64,000 bases of DNA from Mycoplasma sp. CSL7475-4 (GCF_024834065.1 NZ_JANUYA010000002.1:1-64000), one strand, 5' to 3'. Shown: positions 42,213 through 54,345, counted from the first letter of the stretch. The notes: generated by a model from the letters alone, not told the origin. Made by a program: numbers and translations.

Positions 42213-45035
42213 ATGATAAAAAACAAAAATAACAACAGTTGGTTCGATTCACTGGCTAAATTTATGGTTTCCAAGCCAGCGGAAAGACCTTCAATCTTTA
42301 ACGCAAAAAACCGAAATCCATTATTTTCTAACTTTATGCCTGAATTCGATTATCGAATAGCAAAGCAAGAAATCAACACTAAAAATTGAAACGTGAACAA
42401 TACGCTAATCGCTTCGGAGTTTGTGAAACAACTTCCAGAAATAGCAACCGAGGGCGAAATTGAAAACTTAATGGAAGCATTAGCGACTAAAAAATTGCTA
42501 TATCGTTTTTATAACCAAGAGCGAATTGCCTATGTGTATAACTTTACATTTAAGTCAATAACCTATTCGTTCGTTGCTGTGGTGTTAAATATCTGAAAGA
42601 ATGCAAAAATTAAATTATTTTTTAAAGACGACAACAAAGGGAAAATTCTACCCCAAATTTTAAAAGTCGTGCAATTACGAAGTGGCTATGTTTTTGCAAT
42701 GTGTAAAATCAACGAAACACTGCAACTTGTAAAATTTAATAATTTTATCGGCGAAAATAGCGACAGCGATATGCAAGTCCGGGTGCTTTTTACTTCTCTA
42801 TTCCCTGCTGATTACAATTTCGACAATTTTAGGGATGTAGCATTCTCGGAAAGTTTTAATAATGAGAATAAAGTTGACGTGCTTATTCACGACCAACAAG
42901 GCTATTTTTGATACGGTCAAATCGATACCAATATCACAAACAACAAAAACGAATGGGTGCATTATTCGCCTGTATATATCGGAAAACAAGACGAGCAATT
43001 TAACCCACATACACGCCTGCGAATTAGTGACCTTAATTCAATGCTGATATCAACAATGACAAGAAAAGAAAACAACGAGAATGTGTTTTACGGCAACGCT
43101 GTGCTAGGTATTTCCCAAGGCTCACAAACTTTCGGCTTCTCGTCAATAATTAAAGAGCATAAAGCATTTGAAACTTTTAATGGCGATACAACCAAACCAA
43201 ACGAGCGAATGCGTGGTGAATTCGGCGAATTATTTAGGGAATTTATTAAGTTTAAACTTAAACCCAAAGACATTGAATTTACGACTAAATCTTTCAATTG
43301 AAATATTGAAATTATAGACCCGATAGTTAAACTGGTCAATCCCTACCGCAACGGATTAACGCCTGAGGACCAATTTTATGGGTATGGAGGTGCGAGATTC
43401 TCGAGTGCTGATATTAGACAGGTTAAGCATTTAATTAATGCGATTACAAGCATGCACCCTAATTTTGTAGGAAACATAAAAGACCATCGAAGATTTACAC
43501 TTATTAACCACAATTTTCACTATAACGAACGAGTAGACATTCCGGCCGAACTTTTGAATTTAGGATTACAAGACCCACAAAATTTTAATTTTGAAATCGA
43601 AACCGAGATCTCTGACTTTAATGTGTTAGTTGTAATTTTGAAATTCGCCGGACAAGTTGTTAAACGTGTAAGTTTTAAAGCAGACCTAAAACGCAAGCAC
43701 TTTTTCGAGTTGGAGAGTTTTAAAATAAGAACAAATGTGAGCGTTGATATTGTCGCAAATATAGCAAACACAACAGCAACCTCAAGCCGTTTATTTAAGT
43801 TGACATTCAGCACATTTGATAAATCGCCTAATGGTCTAATTTTTGCCGTTGATAAAGGAATTGACAACATTCACCACACTTCACAGGGGACAATTTTGGG
43901 AGATGCAGAAATCGCTGTGCCTGTTTTCACTAATCAAAACGACTGAAAGGTTTACAGCTTTTTCAATAACTCCAAATTCGACGAAAACGGAACATTCATC
44001 GAGCAAGAGCCAAGAGAACTGGGCACAATTGCGAACCTAGAACAAAACGACGACCCTGTCGCATTAGCGATTAGAGAGGACAAACATTCCAGCCCTTATT
44101 TGTTTATCGTCCACAATAACGGAATACACGCCTTTAATGGCCTTTACCAAGGGAATAATTCGCCTTATAACTTAAACCTTAGCCAACGCATTAATTTAGC
44201 CAATTTATTAGTTTATAGAGAGCAAAACATAGTTAAATTTTTAGTCCTAGACAACGACGTGCCTAAATTTTTAAATCTTAAATACGACCAAAAACCGTTT
44301 AACCTTTCAAATGTCCCTTGGCTGTATAAAGCCTTACCACTTAACAATTTAAGCGATAACTTGAACGTTGTGCTTTTACAAGATGAGGAGTTGAATTTTT
44401 GCATTAGTGTAAAAGATAAAACCGTCACCGAGAACACTCTCAATTTATCGGCCACACTTAAACAGACCAGTTTAAACACTGGAAACGCCAAGGCTAACGC
44501 AACCAAATTCCAATGGCTCGACAATCTGGGGAATGTTGCCTTTGAATATAACGACACACTCAGCGCTAAAACTAGCCAAGACAATTATCAAATAAACGCA
44601 CACATTCCCTTCGGTTATCAATACGAACAAAACAATAACGACAAGCAACGAGCCAACGCAGTGGCTAAAATGTGAATCGACCCCAACGCAGCGAATGAAT
44701 TATTGCATACACATATGCGTTTTAAATTTACCGACGGCGAGAATACGAAAACAATAGTGAGCGAATTGGGTAATCATTTATTAACCACAGCCAACAATAG
44801 AGCATTCATTCGCTGAAAATTAGGACTTAAAAAAGAAACAGGCAAAGTGAAAAAATTTTACGACTTCGAAATCGGCAACGCACTAACTAACACATTCCGA
44901 AAAATGGGACAAGTGCCCGAAATGGTGCTGGATGAAAATTTCGAAGGTGCTGCAATGGTGCACGAATATGTTTATGAGTTTTTTAACTTTGGCAAGAATG
45001 GAGACGAAAATGAGCAAAATAACTTTCCCGAATAA
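42213..45035 (+). CDS. Large virion protein, probably tail tip or host-contact protein
   Basis: 940 residues, the largest uninterrupted prophage protein. I recognise no family. It is mixed alpha/beta at first (MEALATKKLLYRFYNQERIA) and beta-rich later, with repeats of FNFEIETEISDFNVLVVIL-type strands. AAGGAG gives a good start. Seven in-frame TGA codons. Its place between hub and short fibre suggests a tail tip or receptor-related protein. Confidence 0.6.
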
Positions 45036-45702
45036 GTCAAATTTTTCAAGATTAGAAAATTACGACGACGAAACTAAAATCATCAGTGCCCAAAACGTGA
45101 ATGAAATCAAAAACAGCGTTAATGTCTTGTATGATAATTTTGACAACGCTAACACCACGCTAACGCAACACGGCACAAAAATTACCGAGTTAGAAACAAA
45201 AGCAAAAACATACGATAGAAAAGTCCAAACCGTGAACGAATTAAGCACTACCACTAGACAATTGCAAAGTCAACTGACGAATTTATCGCACGAAATAGAC
45301 CTACTAAAAGCCAGTGCCGGTTTTAGACCTAAATTAGTATATCGTGGCAGCGGATACATTAAAGAAGCCGGAACGCTAGACTTAACGGGAGCGTTGCAAA
45401 ATTGAAACCATCGTGACTGGCAAAATGCTGTTTATGTGCTAACTATCACCCTGCATTATGAAGGTAATAAATCATTCAACCACTCGCAAATGTTTTCACG
45501 CTCGCAAATTACGACTTCGAACTCGTTATATTTCATAGCCTACGCTGGCAACCCGAGCAACATACACTCGAACACTTCGCTCTCATTTTTCTCAATATCA
45601 AACAGTGGAATTTTAAAACACGAACACGACGGGAGCCTATACGCTAACGACGACAAGTGACAGCTAGATAATTGTGGCGTATATCTTTATGAGTTATTAT
45701 AG
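45010..45702 (+). CDS. Coiled-coil tail fibre/receptor-binding candidate
   Basis: 230 residues. Residues 25-100 are coiled coil (QNVNEIKNSVNVLYDNF; TRQLQSQLTNLSHEIDLLKA), then a beta-rich C-terminal domain of about 125 residues starting FRPKLVYRGSGYI, with FSRSQITTSNSLYFIAYAG. The shape is that of a small trimeric fibre with a globular tip. Overlaps the preceding gene by 26 bases in another frame. Confidence 0.5.
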
Positions 45703-45744
45703 ATATATATCAATATTAATATATAATTTAATAAAGGGGGCGAA

Positions 45745-46125
45745 ATGATAACTGGGTTTATTATATGAATATTGCACACCATCTCTGCCAGTGCTGAGCG
45801 TATTTATTTTGTCTTGCCAAACGTAGACGACCCGAATGTATTGGAAGCGATCAAAAATTTAGACATTTATTCGTTTTTTGACACAATGACGAGAACCGAA
45901 AAAGCAATTTCTTACATTGTCATGGGTGTTGAGTTATTAATCGAGTTTTATGTCTTTGTCAATTGATTGCCTCGCTTCTTGTCAGCACGATTCGCAAGCA
46001 TGAGAAACAGGAGCAAAAACGACGTAGAACTGTTTAAAGCAATTCAGGCCAAAATTGACAACAATTTAGAATTAAGCAAAAAAGAACAAAAACAATACCT
46101 AAAATTGATGAAAGGAAAAAAATAA
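45745..46125 (+). CDS. Small phage membrane protein, holin candidate
   Basis: 126 residues with two likely spans (about 3-17, MITGFIIWILHTISA; and about 58-76, AISYIVMGVELLIEFYVFV) and a basic tail. First of four small membrane genes ending the late operon. In a wall-less host, membrane disruption or export by such proteins is the only lysis step needed, so holin is plausible but unproven. Good ribosome site AAAGGGGG. Confidence 0.45.
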
Positions 46126-46127
46126 AT

Positions 46128-46319
46128 ATGAAAATAAAAACATGATTAATGAGTGCCGGCGTTATTTCAGCCGTTGCTACTGTGCCTTTTATTTCGGCTG
46201 CGTGCTCGCCTCGTAAAGCTTTAAAAGACATCAAACGCAAATACGACGAACACAAAAAGAAAAAAGAAGCCGAAAAACAAAAACAAGCACCAACTTCAAA
46301 CGATAAAAAAGAGCAATAA
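46128..46319 (+). CDS. Phage-encoded lipoprotein
   Basis: 63 residues: MKIKTWLMSAG, hydrophobic stretch, lipobox FISAAC (Cys near 25), then a highly charged mature part (KYDEHKKKKEAEKQKQ). It would be anchored on the host surface. It follows the holin candidate by two bases and overlaps the next ATG. Superinfection exclusion or lysis assistance are possibilities. Confidence 0.65.
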
Positions 46320-46888
46320 TGCACATATGAATTGAACGACTTTCTAATCGCTGAAAAGCCGTCCTGATTGCGTTAAGTATTTTGACCTTAATAACGTCAA
46401 TATGTTTATTAATTTCAGCGTTGGCTGATGACGGCAATAACTTATTCGCGAAGGTGTTTTTTATCGTTGAAAACATAGAAGTTAAGGACGACAGATGGAA
46501 AGAATTTTTGCAATACGCCCAAGAGCATAACATTGGAACTGAGCACATTGAGAAATTGCGAGAAATCTTTGGCGATAGATATACTATTGAGAACGCAAGG
46601 CTGAACGTGATAGGATTCACATTTTTCAATATTTCAATGATTTTATTAATCGTTATTAGTTTAAACATTTTGTCAGCGTCAATGTTTGTGACTATAAAAT
46701 TGGCCGAAAATTCAATTGATAGACTACGCAGGGAAAATTTAATTGACCAAGAAGCGTACTCGCAAATTAGCCAAATATTGGCTGCACAAAATCAGCAAAA
46801 TATCAAGCAAAAGAATTCGAAATTTAACCCACAATTATTAAGTGAAAAAATAAAAGAATTAGAGCAAGGAGAACAAGATGAAGCGTAA
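46319..46888 (+). CDS. Phage membrane protein with two spans
   Basis: 189 residues: span 1 about 13-35 (WKAVLIALSILTLITSICLL), an exterior-type loop of about 65 residues, span 2 near 105-125 (FFNISMILLIVISLNIL), and a Gln/Lys-rich cytoplasmic tail. No family recognised. The start codon overlaps the lipoprotein stop and its end overlaps the next gene by 11 bases, indicating a coupled membrane module. Confidence 0.6.
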
Positions 46889-47486
46889 TGACTATTCACA
46901 CCTTGACAAGTACATCATCGAACACAAAAAACTAAAACGCACACATAAACGAATTTTGGTCTTTACTTTCTCATTGTTGGCGATGATTGTTATCAGTTTA
47001 ATTTTGTTATTTTTGCCGTTTAAAGACGGTTCGACCATTGAAATAATTATTGACGAATTTTATTCCAAACAGTGGAACTCTAAAACCATAACGCAGTTAA
47101 TTCTTTCGTTTTTTGCTTGAATAATTGTTATCTGAAAAATGGCAGTCGTTGTTATGGAGACAATACTTTATCGCAAACGCAAAAAACTTTTCCAGAAAGA
47201 ACTAAACGAAAAGGGCTCACTTGATATTTATAAAACCGACTCTATCTTTTCAATTTTTAAAAGAGATACCACAAAACAAGCCGAGTACGCAATTACCGAA
47301 TTAATTAACGCATTTATAGAAGCGTCGCAGCCATTGAGTGCTAACGCTGTGCTCTTAATTAGGGAAGTATTAACGAACAAAGAACTAAAACGAAAAGACA
47401 AAGTACAAAAAATTAAAGAAATAGTGGAAAAAGAAGGTCACAAAATCAATGACCCCAAAATCGCACAGGCTTTTCGTGAAATTTAA
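46878..47486 (+). CDS. Phage membrane protein, last late gene
   Basis: 202 residues with spans at about 24-48 (ILVFTFSLLAMIVISLILLF) and about 72-92 (QLILSFFAWIIVIWKMAVVV), and a helical, Lys/Glu-rich C-terminal half. Unknown function, possibly working with the preceding membrane proteins. Followed by a clear terminator, closing the 19-kb late operon. Confidence 0.6.
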
Positions 47487-47487
47487 T

Positions 47488-47510
47488 CAGCTTTAAATAG
47501 CTGGTTTTTT
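47488..47510 (+). terminator. Terminator of the phage late operon
   Basis: CAGCT (47488-47492) pairs with AGCTG (47499-47503), followed by GTTTTTT. Confidence 0.75.
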
Positions 47511-47569
47511 CATTTTAAATTTAAGGCGTTTTAAGTGTATAAATAAATTAAGTCGATAAAATACATATA

Positions 47570-47602
47570 AAAAGAAAAAGCACGCCTTAAAACGTGCTTA
47601 AA
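47570..47602 (-). terminator. Terminator of the phage early operon (after metK)
   Basis: On the minus strand AAGCACG and CGTGCTT (47593-47599 with 47578-47584) form a 7-bp stem, followed by TTTTTC and more T. Confidence 0.8.
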
Positions 47603-47621
47603 ATCGTTGTAACTCGTTATT

Positions 47622-48782
47622 TTAATAGTGCAGTGCGATAAATTCAGCAATTTTTTCGGCTTTGTCAGTTTTTTCTCATGGTGCGTGCTCTTGAAAATGA
47701 CCGTAAACACTAAAATCGGCATAATTTACATTTTGACCCCTTAGTCATTTAACAATGTTATCAACTGAGAAGTTAAAAAATCGCTTAATTACTGAATGAA
47801 TAGCACTATGTGGTACATTCTGAGTTCCGAACGTTTCGATGTGGTAGGCTGTAATGTCCTCCACTCCAATAACATAATTGAGTTGAATTTCGAATTTATC
47901 AGCCAAACCAGCGGCGACTATGTTTTTAGCCACATAACGAGCATAATAAGCTGCACTCCGGTCCACTTTTGTTAAGTCTTTGCCAGACCAACAGCCACCC
48001 CCATGTCTTGCATGTCCACCATAGCTGTCGACAATAATTTTGCGACCGGTTAAACCAGTATCAGCAAAAGGACCCCCTATTGTAAACGCTCCCGTTGGGT
48101 TAAGCAAGAACTCAAAGTCGTCAGTTGGCTCAACATTGAAAAATTTAAGAGTGGGCTCAATTACATACTTATGCAATACGCCCTTCAATGTATCTAAGTC
48201 AGCGTTCTTGATTGTTTGCACGCTAATAACTACCTGTTTAATTCTTTGTTCGCCTGTTTCTTTACTTGTTTCGACTGTGGTCTGTGATTTTGCGTCATAT
48301 TTTAACCAATTCGCAAGGACTGAGTTCTCTTTGAATTTTTCTAATTCTTTCAAAAGGTGGTGTGAGAATTCAGACGATAATGGCAATAAGTTGTGGCTCT
48401 CTTTAACAGCATAACCAAACACGATCCCTTGGTCTCCGGCCTTAATTGTGTCGTTTAAATGCTTTGCCACGCCCATAGCAATGTCGGGTGATTGAGTGTT
48501 TATGTTTACAAGAATTGTGAAATCATCACGAGTATAGCCTAATTTTTCCAATACCGTCCATGCTACTTCACGGTAGTCTATTTTTGCGTATGTGGTAATT
48601 TCTCCCCCGATGATAATCAAGTGATTAGTTGCGAAAGTTTCAACAGCAACACGTGCCCCGCGGTCTATTCTGATAATTTCGTCTAAGATTGAGTCGCTAA
48701 TAGTGTCGCAAATTTTGTCAGGGTGTCCTTTTCAAACGCTCTCACTAGTAAAATAATCGTATTTATAAGTGTTAAGTGTCAT
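47622..48782 (-). CDS. metK: S-adenosylmethionine synthetase, prophage-encoded
   Basis: Makes S-adenosylmethionine from methionine and ATP. Full length at 386 residues, with every signature: GHPDKICDTISDSILDE near 18, GDQGIVFGYA near 114, a TGAFTIGGPFADTGLTGRK block, and HGGGCWSGKDLTKVDRSAAY near 260 (many homologues have GGGAFSGKD; here CW). It is the last gene of the phage reverse operon that also encodes an adenine methyltransferase. The neighbouring TGG-rich codon use is phage-like. It looks functional. Confidence 0.95.
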
Positions 48783-49263
48783 TTTTTGTCTCCATGTCTA
48801 TTATTTCACGCAGTGGCTCGTATCTGCCATCGTGTGTTTTTCATTTTTTTACTCTTATCTTTAAAAATTCAATTTTTGTGTTTGCATAATTCTTTTGGTA
48901 GGTTCTTATGTGTTTATTTAATGCTTTTATTTCGTTAACTTTATGCGATTGGAACATTATTCAATTATGCAGAGCGTAATCACGTCAAAAACGCTTTTTA
49001 AACTTCTTAAATTTTAAAATGGGATAAACTAATTCCAGCGTTTCTTTGTCGATAATGTCAAGGTTGTTGTAGTTGCTTATCTTTTTCAACTTTGTCCCCC
49101 ATTGCTTGGGGTCGTTAACTACTTCGCCAAATTCCTGCACTAGAATTTCCACAGGGTGGGAAAAATACTCATGTGCGAAAACTAACTCCGGTGTTTTATT
49201 TGAATATCGCAATCAAGTCCAAAATTCTCGCTCTGTATAATTTAATTCAATGTCTTTGCTCAT
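48772..49263 (-). CDS. Phage hypothetical protein
   Basis: 163 residues beginning MSKDIELNYTEREFWTWLRY. Rich in Lys, Trp and Tyr, mostly helical, with KVNEIKALNKHIRTYQKNYA in the second half. No family recognised. It overlaps metK by 11 bases and starts just before the primase-helicase stop. Confidence 0.6.
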
Positions 49264-51291
49264 TTATATAGCCATCCTTAATTTTTGGAAGGTGTCAAAA
49301 ACACCGTCGTTTATTTGCATTTTTCTCGTGGTTAATTTTAGGGGTTTAAAATATAGCAACACTTCTTCCCTGAATTTAGTCAGTGAATACGCTTTATATG
49401 AAAAGTCAAGGCAAAAGCGTTTATATTCGTTATATTTTTCCACTACGGTCTTATTGATAAAACTCTCGCCGGCTTGAATTTGCTCGTCAGTAAATAGGGG
49501 GTCGTTAAGAATAAAAACATTCACGTTATTATTTGAGTCGATATAGTCGCTAAGTATTTGCTGTACGCTGTTAGATTTAGTAAATTCTCCACGTTTCGCT
49601 AATTCCTTCAATGCATCAACAGCCATCAAGAACAAGACGTTAGCGTTTGAAGGGGTTAAAAGTTTGTCCTTAATTTTAGGGTCTAAATTGCCCCGTTCTT
49701 TGGTAAATTCATTATCAAAAGGCACAATTAAAAAACGCCGGAAAAAACCATTGCTTTTGTCTTGTGTGGCCGGTAGTTTATTAGTTGCGAAAATCATTTT
49801 CGCTTTGTTCTTAAACGAGAACCGGTCCTTGCCTTTGAATTCGGCACTAATAATGTCCCCCGTTACTAGTTTTTTAAATGTTGAGGGCTCGCTTATGTAA
49901 TCAGTCGAAATATCTGCCCCGATGTTTACCATTTTATCAATTAAGGCACTAGTAGCAAATCGACGGTTTAACTCCTCGAAGCCTAAATAACTTACGTTTT
50001 TTATTCCATAAAAATATGACAATAATTCAAAAAAGGTACTCTTTCCATTGGCTGCTGTTTGTCCGTATAATAAAAGGCTTTTCTGGTAGTCAGTGTTTGA
50101 GGTTAGCGAATAGCCTATAAACTCCAGCAAAATTTGCATGTGTGTTGTGTTGCCGCTGCATAAATCAAGTAGAAATTTTTTTATTGTTTGCATTTTTTGC
50201 TCTTTTCGATATCTGGGGTCATAAGTCACATTTATCTTATTAATTACAAAGAGCGAAGGGTCTACGGGAATACGTTGAAAACGTGCTAAATCATAATAAC
50301 AATTTTGTAAGGCTACCACGTCAGGTTCTATTTCCTTGTTCGGTATTTGTGAGCTGATTCTTAATTGATTCAAAATCTCTTTAATGTGCAGCATTTTTGT
50401 ATGAGGTATTAAGCTTGTTATTATTTGCATAATCTCGTTGTCTTGTTTCAATTTATAAATTGACTCTTCTTCCGAAAAGAAAAACAAATTACCACTATAA
50501 CGAACAACTTTATAAAAACGAAGTATATAATCGACAACCTCAAACAGGTTTAAACGAACGTCGCCTTTTTCGTCAGTTTGATAGAAAACTCTGTTGTCCT
50601 CGTCAAAATACTTATCACTTCCCGAGAATAAGCCGTCTAATTCGCTAGTTTCTAACGGCTTGGCAAAAAGCACTTTATTAATGGCGTGGAATAGGTTATA
50701 CACTCGCTGCTTGCTTCAATACCAGCGTGCAAGTAAAGTAATTCGACCGAATAAATTACTCCGTCTTGACCCTTCCGTTAAACCGATAGGCGTTTCTAAA
50801 TCTTTAAAGATGAACTCGTTTATTGGGGTAAGTTCTGTCGGCAATTTGTCGACTTTTTTGTAAAACCTTACTCACTCCCTAAATTTGCCACCTAGTTTTA
50901 TCACTGCCAAGGCATTATGTCCGCTGACTTTTACGTCAGCACGAATCCCAACCGGCAGCACAACGTCCACCATGTTTTTTAAGTCTTTGCTTTTCTTAAA
51001 TCAAAAGTGATAGCCCCGTGTGGTTTTCATGACATTGCATTGCCAGCCATAATAGTCGATTATTTCCATCATTTTCACACCAGCCGAAGGGCTGTCTTTA
51101 CCGTCAATATCTAGCACAATTCAATCATCATCCAGAAAAATAGCCAAGTTATTCTCACTGACTACTTCGTCTAAATTGTGACGATTTGTTTCTAATTTAA
51201 AACTTTTAAGGGGCTGTTTTTGCTCGTTTAGAATAACAAAACGGGACTCACTTAAAAAATTATTTAACGCCTCACGGTCTAACTGTTCCAT
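49264..51291 (-). CDS. Primase-helicase fusion (prim-pol + D5/SF3)
   Basis: 675 residues combining priming and unwinding. N-terminal part (about 1-170) has WIVLDIDGKDS near 57-67 and TTRGYHFWFKK near 88-98, the hDhD and xH motifs of archaeo-eukaryotic primases. The C-terminal part is an SF3/D5-like ATPase: Walker A YGQTAANGKSTFF near 408, VNIGADISTD, FATNKLPATQDKSNGFFRRF (sensor and Arg finger). This is the phage's own replisome core. No TGA-free alternative start is needed: ATG 51289-51291 follows AAGGAG. Confidence 0.82.
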
Positions 51292-51300
51292 TTTTACTCC

Positions 51301-53316
51301 TTATATTTTGAAATAACAACTCCGGCACACTTCCATTTCATCGTCGTAGATTGTCCGGACGACTAATTCATCGGCGAGCGAAGCACCACAAAGCCCGCAT
51401 TCATAACTTTCGCCTGGGTATGATGTTTTTAAGGTAGTAGCATGAGAATTTGGCGAATTTTCGAATAACGAAATACGCTCCCAGGCTAAATTCTCGTAAT
51501 AATCTAAATCAAGGTCCAGTGTGTTTATGTCAATGTTTAGCACTTTCTCGTTATAAATTGTTGAGCGTTCGCTACTTAGTGCCACTTTGTCTTTTTTTCA
51601 CTCGCCATTTTCTCTAAGGTAAGCCTTAAATACTGGGGCCCCTTGTTTTGTATAAAATAGCCTAAAAACTTTATGGTCGTCGATAATTTTGCCGTTTGTA
51701 ATTACATGCGTATAATCGCCTTTAATGTCAAAAATAAACTGAAAGCACACGGGGTCTTTTTCGTTTTCGATTGTCTGGCGTGGTGGTATTTTATCGACAA
51801 AATAGTGGTAGACGGCTTTATCGACAACAGTTAAGTTATTGTTCGCCATTCCTCGCACGGCGTTAAATTCGGGGTTGTGGAATTGTTTTTTTCAATATTT
51901 AACCATTGCCCCTTTGGTTTTATTATTCTCAGGGTTGAAAGCATCTACTAAAATGTAGTTGTTAACGTCTTTTTGGTATAACTTGCTGAATGTGTCCGTT
52001 TCCAAAGTCATCAGGGTTATTTTTTCCCAGGCTTGGGCGATTTTTTCGCATTTGTCTCTTTGTTGCTCGGTTTCATAACGGTACATAACCCCGTCTGTAT
52101 TTACTTGGAGAATTTCGACGTGTTGGCTTAATTTAACAGCCAAAAAGAACATTATCAACTCCCCTGTTAAACATACTGCCATCCGTTGGCGTGGGTCTCA
52201 TAATTCGTTGAATTTGTACTCCATAGCCCCAAACGATCGCACAACTAACTCTTTCAAGTAATTCGAGCGTATTGTGTCTTTTGCTTTTTTTGCTTGCTTT
52301 CTTTGGGCGATAAAGTCCATAATTCGCTCGCTCATATTATGCGAAGCACGAGAGCCAAAATTATAAAGTCCGATCAAGTGGGGGTAGTTATTAACAATGT
52401 CCTTATTGACGATATTGCTATCAGTGTCGATTATTATATTTTTAGCAGCATGCAAGCCCCCAGACTTAAACGAATAAATTAGCCCTTTGTGTTCAATATT
52501 AAAATTAACTTGATTGCGTTGATAGTTTGCTGTGTCGAATTCGGTGTAAAACGTCATGGACTCTAATTTTTGAATTAGTCAGTTAAATTGTGGTAGTGCT
52601 TTTTCGTATAACATTTTCACGTTTTCGGGTGCTTTATAGTCGTATTGTTTATACCTTGGCACGAGTAAACTATTAGCCTCGAAAATTTTAGCTGTGATTT
52701 GTGCCATTGTCTTGGATAGCATATTCGAATTTAAGCCGTTGTCCACTATCATTTGCGACTTAATAATAAACTGGTCGACGAATTTAATAAATAAGTACAG
52801 AGTACTTTTTACGTCGCTCACACAATAATTAATTACTCCGTCTATTTGTTCATCGCTTAGTTCACCTTCGTATGTAAATGGCACAGGACTTTCAACAATG
52901 CTAAGACCTAAAAAGCCACGGTATTTTTTCAAACTTACACGCCCAATTCCCAACATTTGCATCAAGTCAAAACTAAAAAACGGTAATTTAGGATTGGTTT
53001 TCATAGTGCTAAATTCTCAGGGTTTTTGGCGTTGGTTAATTATTCAATTAGTAATCTCAACACCTGAATAACCACCTAAAATTTCACGCAGCACATAATT
53101 GTCATAATTTACAGAGTTATAACCACCAACGAAGGCTCCCTTTAATTTAAACTGTACGAATTGCGAAAGTGCTAAACGTTGGGTGCTTTTGAATATTTTA
53201 GTTTCGTAGGTTTTGGCATTAATGAAAACAACACATCAAAATTTCCGAAAGACTTCAATGTCATAAAGTCAAACGTCTAGGGGTAAATTCTTAACCTTTT
53301 CAATATTTGCTTTCAT
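51301..53316 (-). CDS. Family B DNA polymerase with C-terminal zinc finger
   Basis: 671 residues. Exonuclease motifs: WLYDIEVF near 16-23 (Exo I), GGYNSVNYDNYVL (Exo II), and NYCVSDVKSTLYLF (Exo III). Polymerase motifs: KDIVNNYPHLIGLYNF near 305 (A), KELVVRSFGAMEY near 360 (B), and LQVNTDGVMYRYE near 405 (C, Asn replacing the first Asp of DTD). At about 645-667 an added CGLC-CRSC zinc knuckle, uncommon for the family. Four TGA Trp codons split it in the standard code. Presumed replicative polymerase of the phage, upstream of the primase-helicase. Confidence 0.8.
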
Positions 53317-53328
53317 TTTTTCTCCTTA

Positions 53329-54345
53329 TTATTTTGCTTTTACAATCAGACGCCCGAATTTTTCCTTTCCGTTTACTACGGCTTTTTTCATATGTGCTTT
53401 ATCTTGGCACATGCATCTGCTAAAACAACACACAATCTCAAACAAGTCGCGAAAGTCGTATTGATTTATTGAAGTAATCGGCACGCCATAAAGTTGCTCT
53501 TTCGTGTTTTTATATAATTGCTCTTTGGCGATTGCGTAGGTGTCGCAGTTGAGAATGTCGGGAAATTCATCATAAGCAATGACTGGTGGTTTTTTGCTTT
53601 TTTTTGGTTCTACAATTTTCTGTAATTTTAGCGATGTCAATCAATAACAATGCGGTCCACCTTTTGAAATTTTTAAGTTGTTGTTTTCCATGCTCCGAGC
53701 GTCAAAAAATTCAGCCGCAACGTTTGTATACCCCAGATTTCAAGCATTATTTTTAAAATTACGTAACGCCGGAGCAAGCAACATGAACGTAGGTGGAACG
53801 ATTATTAAAAAATCAATTTTTAAACCTTCCAACAATGTCAAAAAGTCCTTCAACTGTGAAAACGGTGGGTTCGTAATTATTAGGTCGCTTTTTTGGTATT
53901 CTTGCCACATAACAGCGTCGTGGAAGTCTCCATTAGAATTTACAGCATAAGACGTATAAACGTCGAAATTTTCATCATCTCCCCCACGATATTCATAAAT
54001 GTTGGTATTACCTTCGTTATTTAAAAACGTACAACGCAACGACTTCAAGCCTAAACGCTCAAAATTCTTATGAAAGTAAACTCAAAAATTAGAATGTTTT
54101 AAGCCTTCAATCAAACCGTCAAAAAGATTTATATCATCACAAGGCAGCATCACTTCACGACCACGAAAGGCCCCACTTTCTGCTCAGTGCTCCATCTCGT
54201 TTTCGATTGATTCGTACAATGTGAAAAATTCGTCGTTTTTATTTCTGAATGCTCTTATTAGTTTGCTGTTGTGATTTTCAGCGAATGAATTCTCTTTTCT
54301 GAATGCTTCGAGCGTTTGCTCTAAGTTAACAGTGTGCTTTGCCAC
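53329..54345 (-). CDS. EcoRI-family adenine-N6 DNA methyltransferase
   Basis: 338 residues. The N-terminal segment KNDEFFTLYESIENEM (about 35-50) and GREVMLPCDD (near 60-70) are typical of the EcoRI methyltransferase family, followed by the catalytic motif LIITNPPFSQ near 152-161, IIVPPTF, and a C-terminal part with Cys-rich CCFSRCMCQ. It transfers methyl groups from S-adenosylmethionine to adenine in a short target that cannot be deduced. GTG start overlaps the previous stop (TAGTG). No restriction endonuclease partner is visible next to it. Confidence 0.8.

Noticed and set aside
45703-45744. Internal promoter for the membrane module (TATAAT at 45722)
   Set aside because: The AT-rich sequence makes the hexamer weak evidence and no -35 is visible; transcription from the late operon suffices.
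49664-50863. Plus-strand frames inside the primase-helicase gene
   Set aside because: Shadow frames; the minus strand carries Walker and primase motifs across the same DNA.
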